The position numbers were made by a program, and so were the translations under genes. This document shows, piece after piece, positions 35,882 to 45,484 of a stretch of 64,000 nt of DNA. The notes beneath the pieces were generated by a model. The model was not told the origin of the DNA. It was given only the letters and a program-made list of their open reading frames with translations, and did not search any database. The first letter of the stretch is position 1, and every line of letters starts with the position of its first letter. Source of the stretch: UBA8437 sp963582065 (GTDB lineage: Bacteria; Planctomycetota; Planctomycetia; Planctomycetales; Planctomycetaceae); NCBI GenBank assembly GCA_963582065.1, contig CAUZRQ010000005.1:46957-110956 (forward strand), given 5' to 3'.

Positions 35882-37339
35882 CTACAGCAGTTCCGAGATG
35901 ACCTGTCCGCCGATGTCGGTCAGCCGTTCGTCGCGACCGTTGTGCAGGAAGGTCAGGGCGTCCTGGTCGAGGCCGACGCGGTCGAGAATCGTGGCGTGGA
36001 GGTCACGCACGTGGTAGGGCTTCTCGACGGCCCGCAGCCCGATCTCGTCGGTTGCCCCCACCATCCGTCCGCCCTTGAGCCCGGCGCCGGCCATCCAGAT
36101 CGAGAACCCGAAGGGGCTGTGGTCGCGGCCGGACTTTCCCTGCGACATCGGCGTCCGCCCGAACTCCCCGGCCCAGATCACCAGGGTGCTCTCGAGCAGT
36201 CCTCGTCGCTTGAGGTCCTTGAGCAGTCCGGCGATCGGCTGGTCGACCTGGCCGGCCATCCTGAGGTGGTTTTCCTCGATGTCGCCGTGCCCATCCCAGG
36301 TCATGTTTCCGGGTCCGCCCCCGGAATACAGCTGGACAAAGCGGACCCCTCGTTCGACAAGTCGTCGAGACAGCAGGCAGCGGCGTCCGAACTCGGATGT
36401 CTCGGGCCGATCGATGCCGTAGAGCCGCTGTGTTTCTGCCGTCTCCCGCGAGATGTCGACCGCTTCGGGAGCGTGCTTCTGCATGCGGAAGGCCAGTTCG
36501 TAGGTCGCCGCGCGGGTTTCGAGCACGGGATCGTCGGGTTGGCGGTTGATCCGGTTGAGCCGACGGATCAGGTCGAGGTTGCGTTGCTGTCGGGCGATGG
36601 TGCGGCCACCGGCGGGGCGGAGGTTGAGGATCGGCGGAGCCTCCGGACGGAACAGCGTGCCCTGGTAGATCGGTGGAAAGTACCCCGCGCCCCAGCACGG
36701 GGGGCCGCCGACCAGCGTGCCGTCGGGGTCCAGCATCACGATGTAGGACGGCAGGTCATCGCTCTCGCTGCCCAACCCGTAGGTCAGCCAGGCGCCGATC
36801 GTCGGGTGACCCATCAGCGTGCGACCCGAGTTCATCTGGTAGAGCGCCGCGGAGTGCACGATGCTCTCGGCGTGCATCGAGCGGACGACCGAGAGATCGT
36901 CGGCACAGGTGGCCAGGTGGGGGAACAGGTCCGACATCACCAGGCCGCTCTCGCCGCACGGGCGGAACTGCCTTTTGACGCCCAGCAGCAGCGACTTCTC
37001 GTCGGCCTGCTGCGTGGTGACCTTGCCGATGCTCGCGGGCACCGGTTGCCCGTGCAGACGGTTGAGCTCGGGCTTGGGGTCGAACGTCTCGACCTGGCTC
37101 GGGCCGCCGGCCATGAACAGGAAGATCACCGACCTGGCCGGGGGAGCGACATCGGCCAGCTTGGCCGCCAGTGGGTTTTCCGGAACCGACGACCCGCTGT
37201 CGGCGGCCAGTCCATCGCGGACCAGCAGCGACGCCAGCGCGATCGAACCCAGTCCGAGACCCCCGTGTTCGAGGAAGTCTCGACGATTCAACGCCGGCAG
37301 CAATCCCCGGCAGGAGCTTGTGAGAGACGAGTGACTCAT
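35882..37339 (-). CDS. DUF1501 protein with Tat signal
   Basis: 485 residues. The Tat motif is NRRDFLEHGGLGLGS. Landmarks: SVIFLFMAGGPSQVETFDPK, WDGHGD, VIWAGEFGRTPMSQGKSG and GRDHSPFGFS. It is divergent from the PSD1 gene at 37455 (115 bases between starts), so the two probably form a functional pair under a shared intergenic region. It is followed by the esterase and sulfatase-PQQ genes on the same strand, 45 bases away. Confidence 0.94.
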   Translation of the reverse strand: MSHSSLTSSCRGLLPALNRRDFLEHGGLGLGSIALASLLVRDGLAADSGSSVPENPLAAKLADVAPPARSVIFLFMAGGPSQVETFDPKPELNRLHGQPVPASIGKVTTQQADEKSLLLGVKRQFRPCGESGLVMSDLFPHLATCADDLSVVRSMHAESIVHSAALYQMNSGRTLMGHPTIGAWLTYGLGSESDDLPSYIVMLDPDGTLVGGPPCWGAGYFPPIYQGTLFRPEAPPILNLRPAGGRTIARQQRNLDLIRRLNRINRQPDDPVLETRAATYELAFRMQKHAPEAVDISRETAETQRLYGIDRPETSEFGRRCLLSRRLVERGVRFVQLYSGGGPGNMTWDGHGDIEENHLRMAGQVDQPIAGLLKDLKRRGLLESTLVIWAGEFGRTPMSQGKSGRDHSPFGFSIWMAGAGLKGGRMVGATDEIGLRAVEKPYHVRDLHATILDRVGLDQDALTFLHNGRDERLTDIGGQVISELL

Positions 37340-37454
37340 CGAGGGTATAGCCTAACCGAGTAACCGATCGGTCGGAAGGCGTTCAACACGCCCGCTCGCC
37401 TTGACCCCCACCGCGGGTGATTCGGAAGATGGAGGATCCTGTCAGGTACCCCCG

Positions 37455-39665
37455 ATGCACCGATTCCTACTGGCCACCCTGCTGCTGCCGGTTCTCGTTC
37501 CGGTCGCCGTCCGCGCCCAGGACGATGACCGGGTGTGGGCCTTTCGACCGGTGGAACGTCCCGCGATTCCACGTCCGCGCGATTCGGCCCGGGTCGCCAA
37601 TCCCGTCGACGCGTTCATCCTGAATTCGCTCGACCGGGTGGACCTCACTCTCTCGCCCCGTGCTCCCCGCCGGGTGCTGGTCCGCCGTCTCTACCTGGAC
37701 CTCATCGGGCTTCCGCCGACCCCCGCCGAGTTCGAGCGGTTCCTTTCCGACGACCGTTCCGACGCGTGGGTACGGCTGGTGGACCGCCTGCTCGCGTCGC
37801 CGGACTACGGCCACCGCTGGGCCCAGCATTGGCTTGACGTCGTCCGTTACGCCGACAGTGACGGGTTCGAGTACGACGACCCGAGACCCCATGCCTGGCG
37901 GTATCGCGACTGGGTGATCGAGTCGTTGAATCGCGACAAGCCGTTTTCCCGCTTCATCCACGAACAGATCGCTGCTGACGAATTGTTTCCCGAGGACCGA
38001 CGGGCGCTGGCGGCCCTGGGACTGCATCGACTTGGTCCTTTGCGACTCAACGCCGGAACCCAGGACAAGGCGAAGAACCGCCAGGAGCGGCTGACCGAGA
38101 TTGTCGACATGGTCGGCTCGGCATTTCTCGGAGTCACGTTCGGATGTGCCCGGTGTCACGACCACAAGTTCGACCCCCTGCCCCAGGCGGACTATTACCG
38201 GCTGCAGGCCTTCTTTGCCGCCAGCCGGGCGGTGGACCTGCCGCTGGTGCCCGCCGCCGCGCGTGCCGCCCGGGAGAAGGCCCGGAAGGGCTGGACCGAA
38301 AAGCGGGACGCGACACGGAAACGGCTCGATGAGATCGAAGCCCCGGTCAGAAAACGACTGATGGCCGAACGCCGTCGCCGGTTCGGCCAGGAGACTCTCG
38401 CGGCCCTGGCCGTCGATGCGTCGGCGAGGACGCCGGACCAGTCTCGGCTGGCGACTGTCGCCGAGAGGATGTTGGTGATCGTTGAGGCGGACATCCGCGG
38501 GACGCTGTCCGAAGCGAAGCGACGGCAGTACCTGGCGATTCAGGCCGAATTGCAGGTCGTGGAATCCTCCGAGCCACTCGCGGTGGCTTCGGTGATGGTG
38601 ATCGTTGACCGAGGTCGCGACGTGCCGGCAACTCACCGGCTGGTCCGCGGTGAGCCTCATCACCCGGGCGAGGAGGTCTTTCCGAGTTTTCCGGCGGTGA
38701 TGGTCCAGCGAGGTCGCCCGGTCCGCCCGAGCTCTTTCCGGAAAAGGACCCGTCCGTCGATCGACGAGGTCGGCGAGAGCGATGGCGGGCATTCGACGGG
38801 GCGGCGAGCCGAGCTGGCCGGGTGGCTGACCTCTGAATCGAATCCGCTGGCGGCACGTGTTTTCGTCAACCGGCTCTGGCAGCACCATTTCGGACAGGGA
38901 ATCGTCGCCACGCCGAACGACTTCGGAGTGATGGGCGCAGCCGCCACGCATCCGGAACTGCTCGACTGGCTTGCCGCCGAACTGCTGGGCAACGGCGGAC
39001 GGATCAAGCCGCTGCATCGCCTGATGCTGATCTCCGAGACGTACCGGCAGTCGAGTACGGTGGCCAACCCGGTTGCCGCGGAAGTTGATTCCGAGAACCA
39101 GCTGTTGTGGCGGTCCCGTCGTCGTCGTTTGGAGGCCGAGACGCTCAGAGACAGCCTGCTGGCCGTCAGCGGTCAGCTCAACCGGCAACCAGGTGGTCCG
39201 GGTGTCCGGCTGCCGCTGCCGCCGGAAGTCGCCGCGTTGCAGTACAAGGGCAGCTGGCAGGCTCATCCCGACCCGCTGCAGCACAATCGCCGGTCGATCT
39301 TCCTGTTCGTCAAGCGGAACAACCGGCCACCGCTGCTGTCGAATTTCGACACGCCCGGAACGATGGTCAGCTGCGGACGCCGCAACCAGAGTTCTCACGC
39401 CGGCCAGGCTTTGACGTTGTTGAACAGTCCGGAACTGGATCGCCAGGCCCGCGCGTTTGCCTCGAGGCTCGAGACCGAAGCGGGTCGTGCACCGGTGGCG
39501 ATTGTCCAGCGGGCCTACCGGCTGGCCCTGGGCCGTCCGCCGAGTCCCAACGAACTGTCGCTGGGGCGGGCGTTCCTGGAGACCGGCGAGGGGCCGTTCG
39601 CCGAGACACTCTCGGATTTCTGCCTGGTGCTGTTCAACCTCGACGAGTTTCTCTACGTCGACTGA
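37455..39665 (+). CDS. DUF1549/DUF1553 protein lacking the N-terminal cytochrome module
   Basis: 736 residues from the ATG at 37455 (signal peptide MHRFLLATLLLPVLVPVAVR). DUF1549 starts near residue 50, directly after the signal, and carries the internal CxxCH motif FGCARCHDHKFDP. DUF1553 follows a spacer (LAARVFVNRLWQHHFGQG). The haem-binding CxxCH module that opens the copies at 6091 and 2136 is absent. It is divergent from the DUF1501 gene at 35882-37339. Its C-terminus is intact. Confidence 0.93.
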   Translation: MHRFLLATLLLPVLVPVAVRAQDDDRVWAFRPVERPAIPRPRDSARVANPVDAFILNSLDRVDLTLSPRAPRRVLVRRLYLDLIGLPPTPAEFERFLSDDRSDAWVRLVDRLLASPDYGHRWAQHWLDVVRYADSDGFEYDDPRPHAWRYRDWVIESLNRDKPFSRFIHEQIAADELFPEDRRALAALGLHRLGPLRLNAGTQDKAKNRQERLTEIVDMVGSAFLGVTFGCARCHDHKFDPLPQADYYRLQAFFAASRAVDLPLVPAAARAAREKARKGWTEKRDATRKRLDEIEAPVRKRLMAERRRRFGQETLAALAVDASARTPDQSRLATVAERMLVIVEADIRGTLSEAKRRQYLAIQAELQVVESSEPLAVASVMVIVDRGRDVPATHRLVRGEPHHPGEEVFPSFPAVMVQRGRPVRPSSFRKRTRPSIDEVGESDGGHSTGRRAELAGWLTSESNPLAARVFVNRLWQHHFGQGIVATPNDFGVMGAAATHPELLDWLAAELLGNGGRIKPLHRLMLISETYRQSSTVANPVAAEVDSENQLLWRSRRRRLEAETLRDSLLAVSGQLNRQPGGPGVRLPLPPEVAALQYKGSWQAHPDPLQHNRRSIFLFVKRNNRPPLLSNFDTPGTMVSCGRRNQSSHAGQALTLLNSPELDRQARAFASRLETEAGRAPVAIVQRAYRLALGRPPSPNELSLGRAFLETGEGPFAETLSDFCLVLFNLDEFLYVD

Positions 39666-39678
39666 CCTTCGGGGTGGA

Positions 39679-40467
39679 TCACACCGCCGTCCAGCCGCCG
39701 TCGACCAGCAAGTTGTGGCCGTTGACGTACTCGGACGCATCGGAGGCCAGGTACACCACCGCCCCCTTGATGTCCTCGTTGTCGAGCATCCGTCCGATCG
39801 GCACCCGCCTGGTGTACTCGTCGACAAACGCATCGGGCTGGTTGTCGAAGTAACCGCCGGGGCTGATGCAGTTGGATCGGACGCCCTGCTTGCCGTAGTA
39901 GTTGGCCAGGTAGCGGGTGAAGTTGATCATGCCGGCCTTCACGAACGTGTAGGTGGCCGGCTGCTTCATGTCGGTGTCCAGGTAGATGGTCGGATCGTTG
40001 CCGACCACGCCGTAGATGCTCGAGATGTTGATGATCGACCCGCGGCCCTGCTCGACCATCGTCGGCAGAAATGCCTGGCAGATGGTGAACAGGCCGGTGA
40101 AGTCACCGGCCGCCGACCGCCCGATCGTTTCAGGAGTCTGTTCGTCGAATGCCCCCACATGGCCGTCACGGGCCAGGGCGCTGTTGACCAGGATATCGAG
40201 ACGCCCGTGGTCGGCCAGCAGGCTGTCACGCAGGGCGTTGATCGAATCGACATCGGTGATGTCGACCTGGGCGGCGTGCACGTCGTGGCCCCGTTCGCAA
40301 AGCCCCGCTGCGAACTCCTCGTTTCTCTCCAGCGACCGCGACGCCGAGATCACCGTTGCGCCGGCTTCGGCCAGCCCTTCGGTCAGGCTGCTGCCGAACT
40401 GCGGACCCGATCCGGCCGTCACCAGGGCGACACGACCGTCGAGCTTGAACCGTTCCAGGATCCCCAT
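39679..40467 (-). CDS. Short-chain dehydrogenase/reductase
   Basis: 262 residues from the ATG at 40467, preceded by AAGGAGGA. Rossmann fold with nucleotide loop VTAGSGPQFGSSLTEG, a variant of the usual TGxxxGIG. The active-site Ser is in NISSIYGVVG and the Tyr-Lys pair in YTFVKAG. The C-terminal CISPGGYFDN region is standard. It may oxidise a sugar or sugar acid, in keeping with the catabolic genes downstream at 42-52.7 kb, but no substrate can be fixed. It converges on the PSD1 gene at 39665. Confidence 0.92.
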   Translation of the reverse strand: MGILERFKLDGRVALVTAGSGPQFGSSLTEGLAEAGATVISASRSLERNEEFAAGLCERGHDVHAAQVDITDVDSINALRDSLLADHGRLDILVNSALARDGHVGAFDEQTPETIGRSAAGDFTGLFTICQAFLPTMVEQGRGSIINISSIYGVVGNDPTIYLDTDMKQPATYTFVKAGMINFTRYLANYYGKQGVRSNCISPGGYFDNQPDAFVDEYTRRVPIGRMLDNEDIKGAVVYLASDASEYVNGHNLLVDGGWTAV

Positions 40468-40553
40468 CGTGTTCCTCCTTACACCAGGTGGAACGGCAGC
40501 ATAGCGAGGGAGAAGACCGGTGGGCAATCGCCACGGACCCGCCGGGCCGTCTC

Positions 40554-41948
40554 TCAGCCGACCAGTTCGGGAATCGGCCGGGCCCGTTCGATCAGCCGGG
40601 CCACGTCACGGGGCACCTCGGGCAGCACCCTCAGCACCCCGATATCGAACATCGTCGCCAGGATGGTGGCGAAGAGATCTTCCGGTGTCACGGCGCGGGA
40701 GGCGGGTTCTCCGGCGTCGCGGCTGGATCGGCCGATCACCTGTCCCATCGGCAGGCCGCCGCCGGCAAACGCCAACGTGCTGAGCTTCGGCCAGTGATCG
40801 CGTCCGCCGTCGGGCTTCACCTTCGGCGTCCGACCGAATTCGCCGGTGATGATCAACAGGACCTTGTCCGAGAGACCGCGTTGCTGGAGGTCTTCGAGGA
40901 ACACGCTGACGGCCTGGTCGACCGGGCGGCCGAGCCGCTCCATGCCGAACGGCATGTTGAACTGGGTGTTGCCGCCGTGCATGTCCCAGCCGGGGTTGTG
41001 CACGGTGATGAAACCACAGCCGGCTTCACACAACCGGCGGGCCAGCAACAACTGGTGTCCGAGTGTCGAGTGTCGGGTCTTGACGCGGAGTGCCGTGTTG
41101 AAGCGGCTGGTGTCGTAGCGTTTCACCAGCTCCGGGTCCTCATCGGAGAGGTCGAACGCGCGACGACCCTTGCCCAGCAACAGGTTGAACGCCTGCTGCT
41201 CGAACCGGTCCAGGCTCTCCATCATGCCGCCGGTGTCGACGTTGCGGGCCAGCCGGTCGAGCGATTGTCGGAGCGAACGTCGGTCGGACAGCCGGCGACG
41301 CGGCAGGTTCAGAGTGAGGTTCTGGTTGACCGGACCGTCACCGAGCGGATCGAACGGGGCGAATGCCGCTCCCAGTTCGCCGGCCGTGGCCGCCTCCAGC
41401 AGCCTCAGCCGTTCCTTGTTGAACTGGGGATCCGGTTCCTGGTGGCTGAGGTAGACCTGGGTGGGCATCCCGGTCTGCGGATGGTTGGTGCCTCGCAGCC
41501 GAGTGACGATCGAACCCATCCCGATCTGGTTGCCGCCGCCGCCCCGCATCACGTCCTGGGCACCGCCGGTGTGATTCGAATTGCCGTGAGTGAACGAGCG
41601 GACGATGGCCATCCGGTCGGCCCAGCGGGCCAGGCGAGGGAATGTGCCGCCGAAAGTCACTCCCGGCAGGCTGGTGGTCAACTCGCCGTTGACGCTGCGG
41701 ACTTCGGCCGGTGCCGTCATCTTCGGGTCGAATGTCTCGACCTGGCTCGGACCACCCGTCAGGAACAGCAGAACGACTGACTTGTCGCGGAATGCCGTCG
41801 GGGCCGCCGCCCGGGCTCTCAACACATCCGACAGCCCCAATGAACCGACACCAAGCCCCGCCAGGCCGAGCGATCCGACCGAGAGGGCTTCACGGCGGGA
41901 GAACCCACCGCAATCGCGTGATCCGGGGCTGGTGAAGACGTTGAGCAT
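40554..41948 (-). CDS. DUF1501 protein with Tat signal
   Basis: 464 residues from the ATG at 41948; an earlier ATG at 41984 is possible. The Tat motif is FSRREALSVGSLGLAG. Landmarks: VLLFLTGGPSQVETFDPK, HNPGWDMHGGN, IITGEFGRTPKVKPDGGRDH. This is the fifth DUF1501 copy in the window. It follows the YfhO-like gene (57 bases) and precedes the SDR on the same strand. Confidence 0.94.
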   Translation of the reverse strand: MLNVFTSPGSRDCGGFSRREALSVGSLGLAGLGVGSLGLSDVLRARAAAPTAFRDKSVVLLFLTGGPSQVETFDPKMTAPAEVRSVNGELTTSLPGVTFGGTFPRLARWADRMAIVRSFTHGNSNHTGGAQDVMRGGGGNQIGMGSIVTRLRGTNHPQTGMPTQVYLSHQEPDPQFNKERLRLLEAATAGELGAAFAPFDPLGDGPVNQNLTLNLPRRRLSDRRSLRQSLDRLARNVDTGGMMESLDRFEQQAFNLLLGKGRRAFDLSDEDPELVKRYDTSRFNTALRVKTRHSTLGHQLLLARRLCEAGCGFITVHNPGWDMHGGNTQFNMPFGMERLGRPVDQAVSVFLEDLQQRGLSDKVLLIITGEFGRTPKVKPDGGRDHWPKLSTLAFAGGGLPMGQVIGRSSRDAGEPASRAVTPEDLFATILATMFDIGVLRVLPEVPRDVARLIERARPIPELVG

Positions 41949-42005
41949 ATGATGATTGTATCGGCGATTGTTGATGAGAGACAACAGGAGGCGGCCGCGG
42001 CTTGA

Positions 42006-44357
42006 TCAGCGTTGCCGTCGTCGCCAGGCCACGATGCCACCGACCAGGAGAACGACCAGCGTGGCAGCGGACACCCACAACCCCTGTTCGAAGCTGCGGG
42101 GACGGTACTCGAACCGAACCCGGTGCTGACCGGGTCCCAGGGCGATGCCCCGGCACAGCCCGTTGGCCCGCAGGATCGTCGTCGGTCGACCGTTGTCGGT
42201 GGCTCGCCATCCGTCGTGGAACAGGTCGGCCAGGACCAGGATTCCGTCTCGAGCGAGCGCGGCCTCGATCTCGACCGTCTGTGCCCGATCGGTCACGACC
42301 CGGACCGATTCCTCGACACCGGACTCGATGGCTGTCCCGGGCAGGTGACGAGGTGGACGGTCCAGGATCACCGTCTCGCCCAACACGAAGCGTGGAGAAC
42401 CGATGGTGTCCAGCACAGCCTGGGGTCGAGTGATCAGCAGGATGTCACGACAGAGGCTGGCACGTGGCTGCACGTTCGGCACTTCGTAGATCCAGTATTC
42501 TCCGAGTTCATCCGAGCGGCGGATTCCGGGAATGGGATCCGAGCGGGCCGGCAGTTCCTGTCGAATGATCAGCGTGCCGACGTGAAACAGGGCATGGAGC
42601 TTGGGAGAGACGGCGGCGGAGGTTCGTCGGAGCCAATCGGAACGGGCGCCGGGGTTGATCGAGAAGGCATCGACATCGAACAGCCCGGCCGAGTTGTCCG
42701 GCAGCAATGCCAGCGTGCGTGCGGGTGCATCGAAAGCGTAATCGGGCACGGTGGCCGCTACCCGGCCTCGCTTCCTGTCCACCAGGTCCAGGGTGACGGG
42801 TTTTGTGCGATAGAATCCGCGCGGCGCGAAGTTCAGCAGCCTGGCCGCCGCCAGCCCGAGGTCGCAGGAGACCAGCAACACGCAGAGGATGGCCACGCGT
42901 CGCGAATCCACGGTCGGGGCCACCAGGCAGAGCGCCCCGCCCAGCAGTGCGGCGGTTCCTCCGAGGATGGCCCCCCAGGACATCGCCGCGGTCCTGGCCG
43001 TCTCCGCCACGCTGCGCCACTCGCGGACGAACACCTCGTCGTGGTTCCCTCGGCCGAAGAGCCAGTCGGGGTCCAGGCTTCCGGGGACGAACCGGGTCAC
43101 GAGCCCGGCGGCCAGCAGCACGACCCCGGTCACGCCCAGTGCCACGGCCGACCGCTTCCAGGTTCTTGAGACCACGTCGGCGGGTTGTCCGAGCAGGTGA
43201 TCCAGGCCCAGCCCGGCCAGCACCGCGATGGCCAACGACGTGAACATCAGGAAGCGGGCGGGCACGTGAATGCTGCGGAAGCCGGGCAGTTCACCCAGCA
43301 CCAGGAACAGGCCGCCGTAGCGACCCAGTGCCAGCAGCACCGACAGCACCAGTCCCCAGCGAAAGACTCTCGCCTCGGCCGGACCGCTCTTCCATCCGAT
43401 CAGGGCCAGGGGCAGGGTCAGCATGCCGGCGTAGATCCGGACATCGGAGAACAGGATCTGCAGCCGGTGATCGTCTCCGGCGGCACCCGGCAGCAGCAGT
43501 TGCAGCAGGAAATGGGGCGGCAGCGATCCGTCCATCTGCCTGTCGAAGCTCAGTCCCGTCCCCCGCTCGGTCGCCAGCAGTGTCTCGAGGCAATACCACA
43601 GTTGCGGGGCGGCCAGTCCCAGGCCGATGCCGACGGTCACTGCCGCCGCGGCGGCTGCCCGCCCGGCCCGTCGCCATCGTTGGACCCCGCGTGCTTCGCA
43701 GGCGACGCCCAGCGCCAGGGCCAGCAGCGTGTAGAACAGGACCTGGGGGTGAGCACCCGAGGCCTGGGTGGCCAGGGCGAGACCGGCGCAAACGGCCGGT
43801 CCCGGGCTGCGGGTCCGGCAGGCGTGCAACCACAGGGCGGACACCAGCGGGATCCAGGCAAATGTCGTCACCAGCGTGGCCTGGGGAATCTCGCCCACGA
43901 ACGAACCGCCGAAGACCACCACCACGGCCCCCAGAGTGGCACCGCCGGGACCCGTGCCCAGCCCCTTCAGCAACAGCATCGTGCCGCCGGCGGCCAGCAG
44001 GTGGTGCAGCAACAGGAACAGGGCCCAGGCCGATCCGGGATCCTCGACCAGGTGAAACACGGCTGCCGGCGGATAGACGCCGCTGCATTCGTTCTCACCC
44101 TGCAACGGGTAACCCAGGAATCCATGGCGGAACCACAGCGGGATTTCTCCGTCACTCCGCTGGCGGGCGTTGCTGACCTGCAGCGGCACATAGACCCGCG
44201 CCTGGTCCCACGCCTCGAATGCGCCGTCACCGGTCACCGCCGGCCGGTAGACCACGGCGGTGGTCAGCAGCAGCAGCAACCAGCCGGCCAACCATCCGCC
44301 TGCGTGCTTTCGACGCGACAGGCTGGCCGGCGGCTGGGCTTGGATTGCGCCGGTCAC
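42006..44357 (-). CDS. YfhO-like integral membrane protein
   Basis: 783 residues. About a dozen hydrophobic segments lie in the first 530 residues (WLLLLLTTAVVYRPA to LALAAPQ and beyond), followed by an exported C-terminal region of about 230 residues and a final anchor (LWVSAATLVVLLVGGIVAW). The end region (LADLFHDGWRATDNGRPTTI followed by GLCRGIALGPGQHRVRFEYR) is characteristic of the YfhO family, predicted glycosyltransferase-like or lipid-linked sugar-transfer membrane proteins. The N-terminus PAVTGDGAFEAWDQARVYVP also fits. It starts 24 bases after the gene at 44382 and may belong to that transcript. Confidence 0.82.
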   Translation of the reverse strand: MTGAIQAQPPASLSRRKHAGGWLAGWLLLLLTTAVVYRPAVTGDGAFEAWDQARVYVPLQVSNARQRSDGEIPLWFRHGFLGYPLQGENECSGVYPPAAVFHLVEDPGSAWALFLLLHHLLAAGGTMLLLKGLGTGPGGATLGAVVVVFGGSFVGEIPQATLVTTFAWIPLVSALWLHACRTRSPGPAVCAGLALATQASGAHPQVLFYTLLALALGVACEARGVQRWRRAGRAAAAAAVTVGIGLGLAAPQLWYCLETLLATERGTGLSFDRQMDGSLPPHFLLQLLLPGAAGDDHRLQILFSDVRIYAGMLTLPLALIGWKSGPAEARVFRWGLVLSVLLALGRYGGLFLVLGELPGFRSIHVPARFLMFTSLAIAVLAGLGLDHLLGQPADVVSRTWKRSAVALGVTGVVLLAAGLVTRFVPGSLDPDWLFGRGNHDEVFVREWRSVAETARTAAMSWGAILGGTAALLGGALCLVAPTVDSRRVAILCVLLVSCDLGLAAARLLNFAPRGFYRTKPVTLDLVDRKRGRVAATVPDYAFDAPARTLALLPDNSAGLFDVDAFSINPGARSDWLRRTSAAVSPKLHALFHVGTLIIRQELPARSDPIPGIRRSDELGEYWIYEVPNVQPRASLCRDILLITRPQAVLDTIGSPRFVLGETVILDRPPRHLPGTAIESGVEESVRVVTDRAQTVEIEAALARDGILVLADLFHDGWRATDNGRPTTILRANGLCRGIALGPGQHRVRFEYRPRSFEQGLWVSAATLVVLLVGGIVAWRRRQR

Positions 44358-44381
44358 GGCTGGGGGATCACTTCTGGAGGG

Positions 44382-45416
44382 CTAACGCTGGTAAATCGGC
44401 AGGAAGCCGTTTTCCAGTTGCAGGATCGTCGCGTTGATCGACGTGGTGTAGACCGGGCCGATGTATCCTTCCAGCCACGCCCCCGAGCTCGACTGGGTGC
44501 GCAACAGCTGCGTCTTGATCTCCCCGTAGTACTTGGCCCACTTCTCCTCGCCCATGCGGTACATCACCTGCGAGAAGTAGTAGTGCGTGTAGTGCCAGTG
44601 TCCGAAGCGGCTGGTCACGCCGCGGCCCGGCCAGACGTTCTTTTCGCAATAGGCCATCATCTTCTTGACCTGGTCGTTTTCGTACTCGCCGGAGTTGAAC
44701 ATGCAGGCGACGGCCGCGGCGGTGATCGGCGGCCGGGCTCCGCCGCTCTGGCCGAACCGGTAACGGATGCCGCCGTCGGGCGTCATGCAGTCACGGATGT
44801 ACTTCTGTGCCCGGTCGATGACTTCCTTGGGCACGGGGATACCCGCGTTGCGGCAGGCCCGCAGGCCTTGGACCTGTGTGATACAGGTCGAGCCCTCGTC
44901 GAAATCGTTGCCGTCCTTGGCCGAGATGTATCCCCAGCCGCCCCGGGTGGTCTGGGCCTTGGCCGAGAAGTCGACCGCCTTGACGAGCACCTTCTTCAGG
45001 TCGACGCGACGCTTCTTGTCCTCCTCTTCGCCGTAGACCTGCGAGAGGAACAGCATCGAGAAGCCGTGCCCGTAGGTGTAGCGGTAGTCGCTCTTGTAGC
45101 CGATCAGGCCGTTGGACCGGGACTGCCCGACAAGAAAATCGACCGCCTGGGCCACCTCGTCGCGGTACTTCCCGGTTGTCGCGGTCGATCCCTCGGCCAG
45201 CAGCGCGTTGGCCGCCAGGGCGGTCATCGCCACCCGGTACTGTCCCCCACGGGCTTCCCAGTAGCCCTGCCGACGCTGTTCGCGCTTCAGATACTCGAGA
45301 GCCTTGTTCAGGGTGCGGATGACGTTGGGATCCTTCTGCTTGCGAGCCGCCTCGAGTCGAGGCGTTCCGGGGCCGATGAGGACCGCCGCGAGCAGCAGCA
45401 CGATGAACCAACGCAT
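44382..45416 (-). CDS. Exported prenyltransferase/squalene-oxidase-repeat (toroid) protein
   Basis: 344 residues from the ATG at 45416 (GAGGA upstream), with signal peptide MRWFIVLLLAAVLIGPG. Repeats typical of the alpha/alpha6 toroid occur along the chain: ALEYLKREQRRQGYWEA, QAVDFLVGQSRSNG, GGWGYISAKDGNDFDEGSTC and KYIRDCMTPDGGIRY. The fold is shared by terpene cyclases and prenyltransferases, but planctomycete versions are often secreted proteins of unknown role. No catalytic DxDD motif was seen, so cyclase activity is unlikely. Confidence 0.82.
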   Translation of the reverse strand: MRWFIVLLLAAVLIGPGTPRLEAARKQKDPNVIRTLNKALEYLKREQRRQGYWEARGGQYRVAMTALAANALLAEGSTATTGKYRDEVAQAVDFLVGQSRSNGLIGYKSDYRYTYGHGFSMLFLSQVYGEEEDKKRRVDLKKVLVKAVDFSAKAQTTRGGWGYISAKDGNDFDEGSTCITQVQGLRACRNAGIPVPKEVIDRAQKYIRDCMTPDGGIRYRFGQSGGARPPITAAAVACMFNSGEYENDQVKKMMAYCEKNVWPGRGVTSRFGHWHYTHYYFSQVMYRMGEEKWAKYYGEIKTQLLRTQSSSGAWLEGYIGPVYTTSINATILQLENGFLPIYQR

Positions 45417-45484
45417 CAACCAACGTCCTCTTGTTCGGGGGAGAGCCACCATTGTCGCGCGGTGTCTATAACAGGGCAAGGCCG

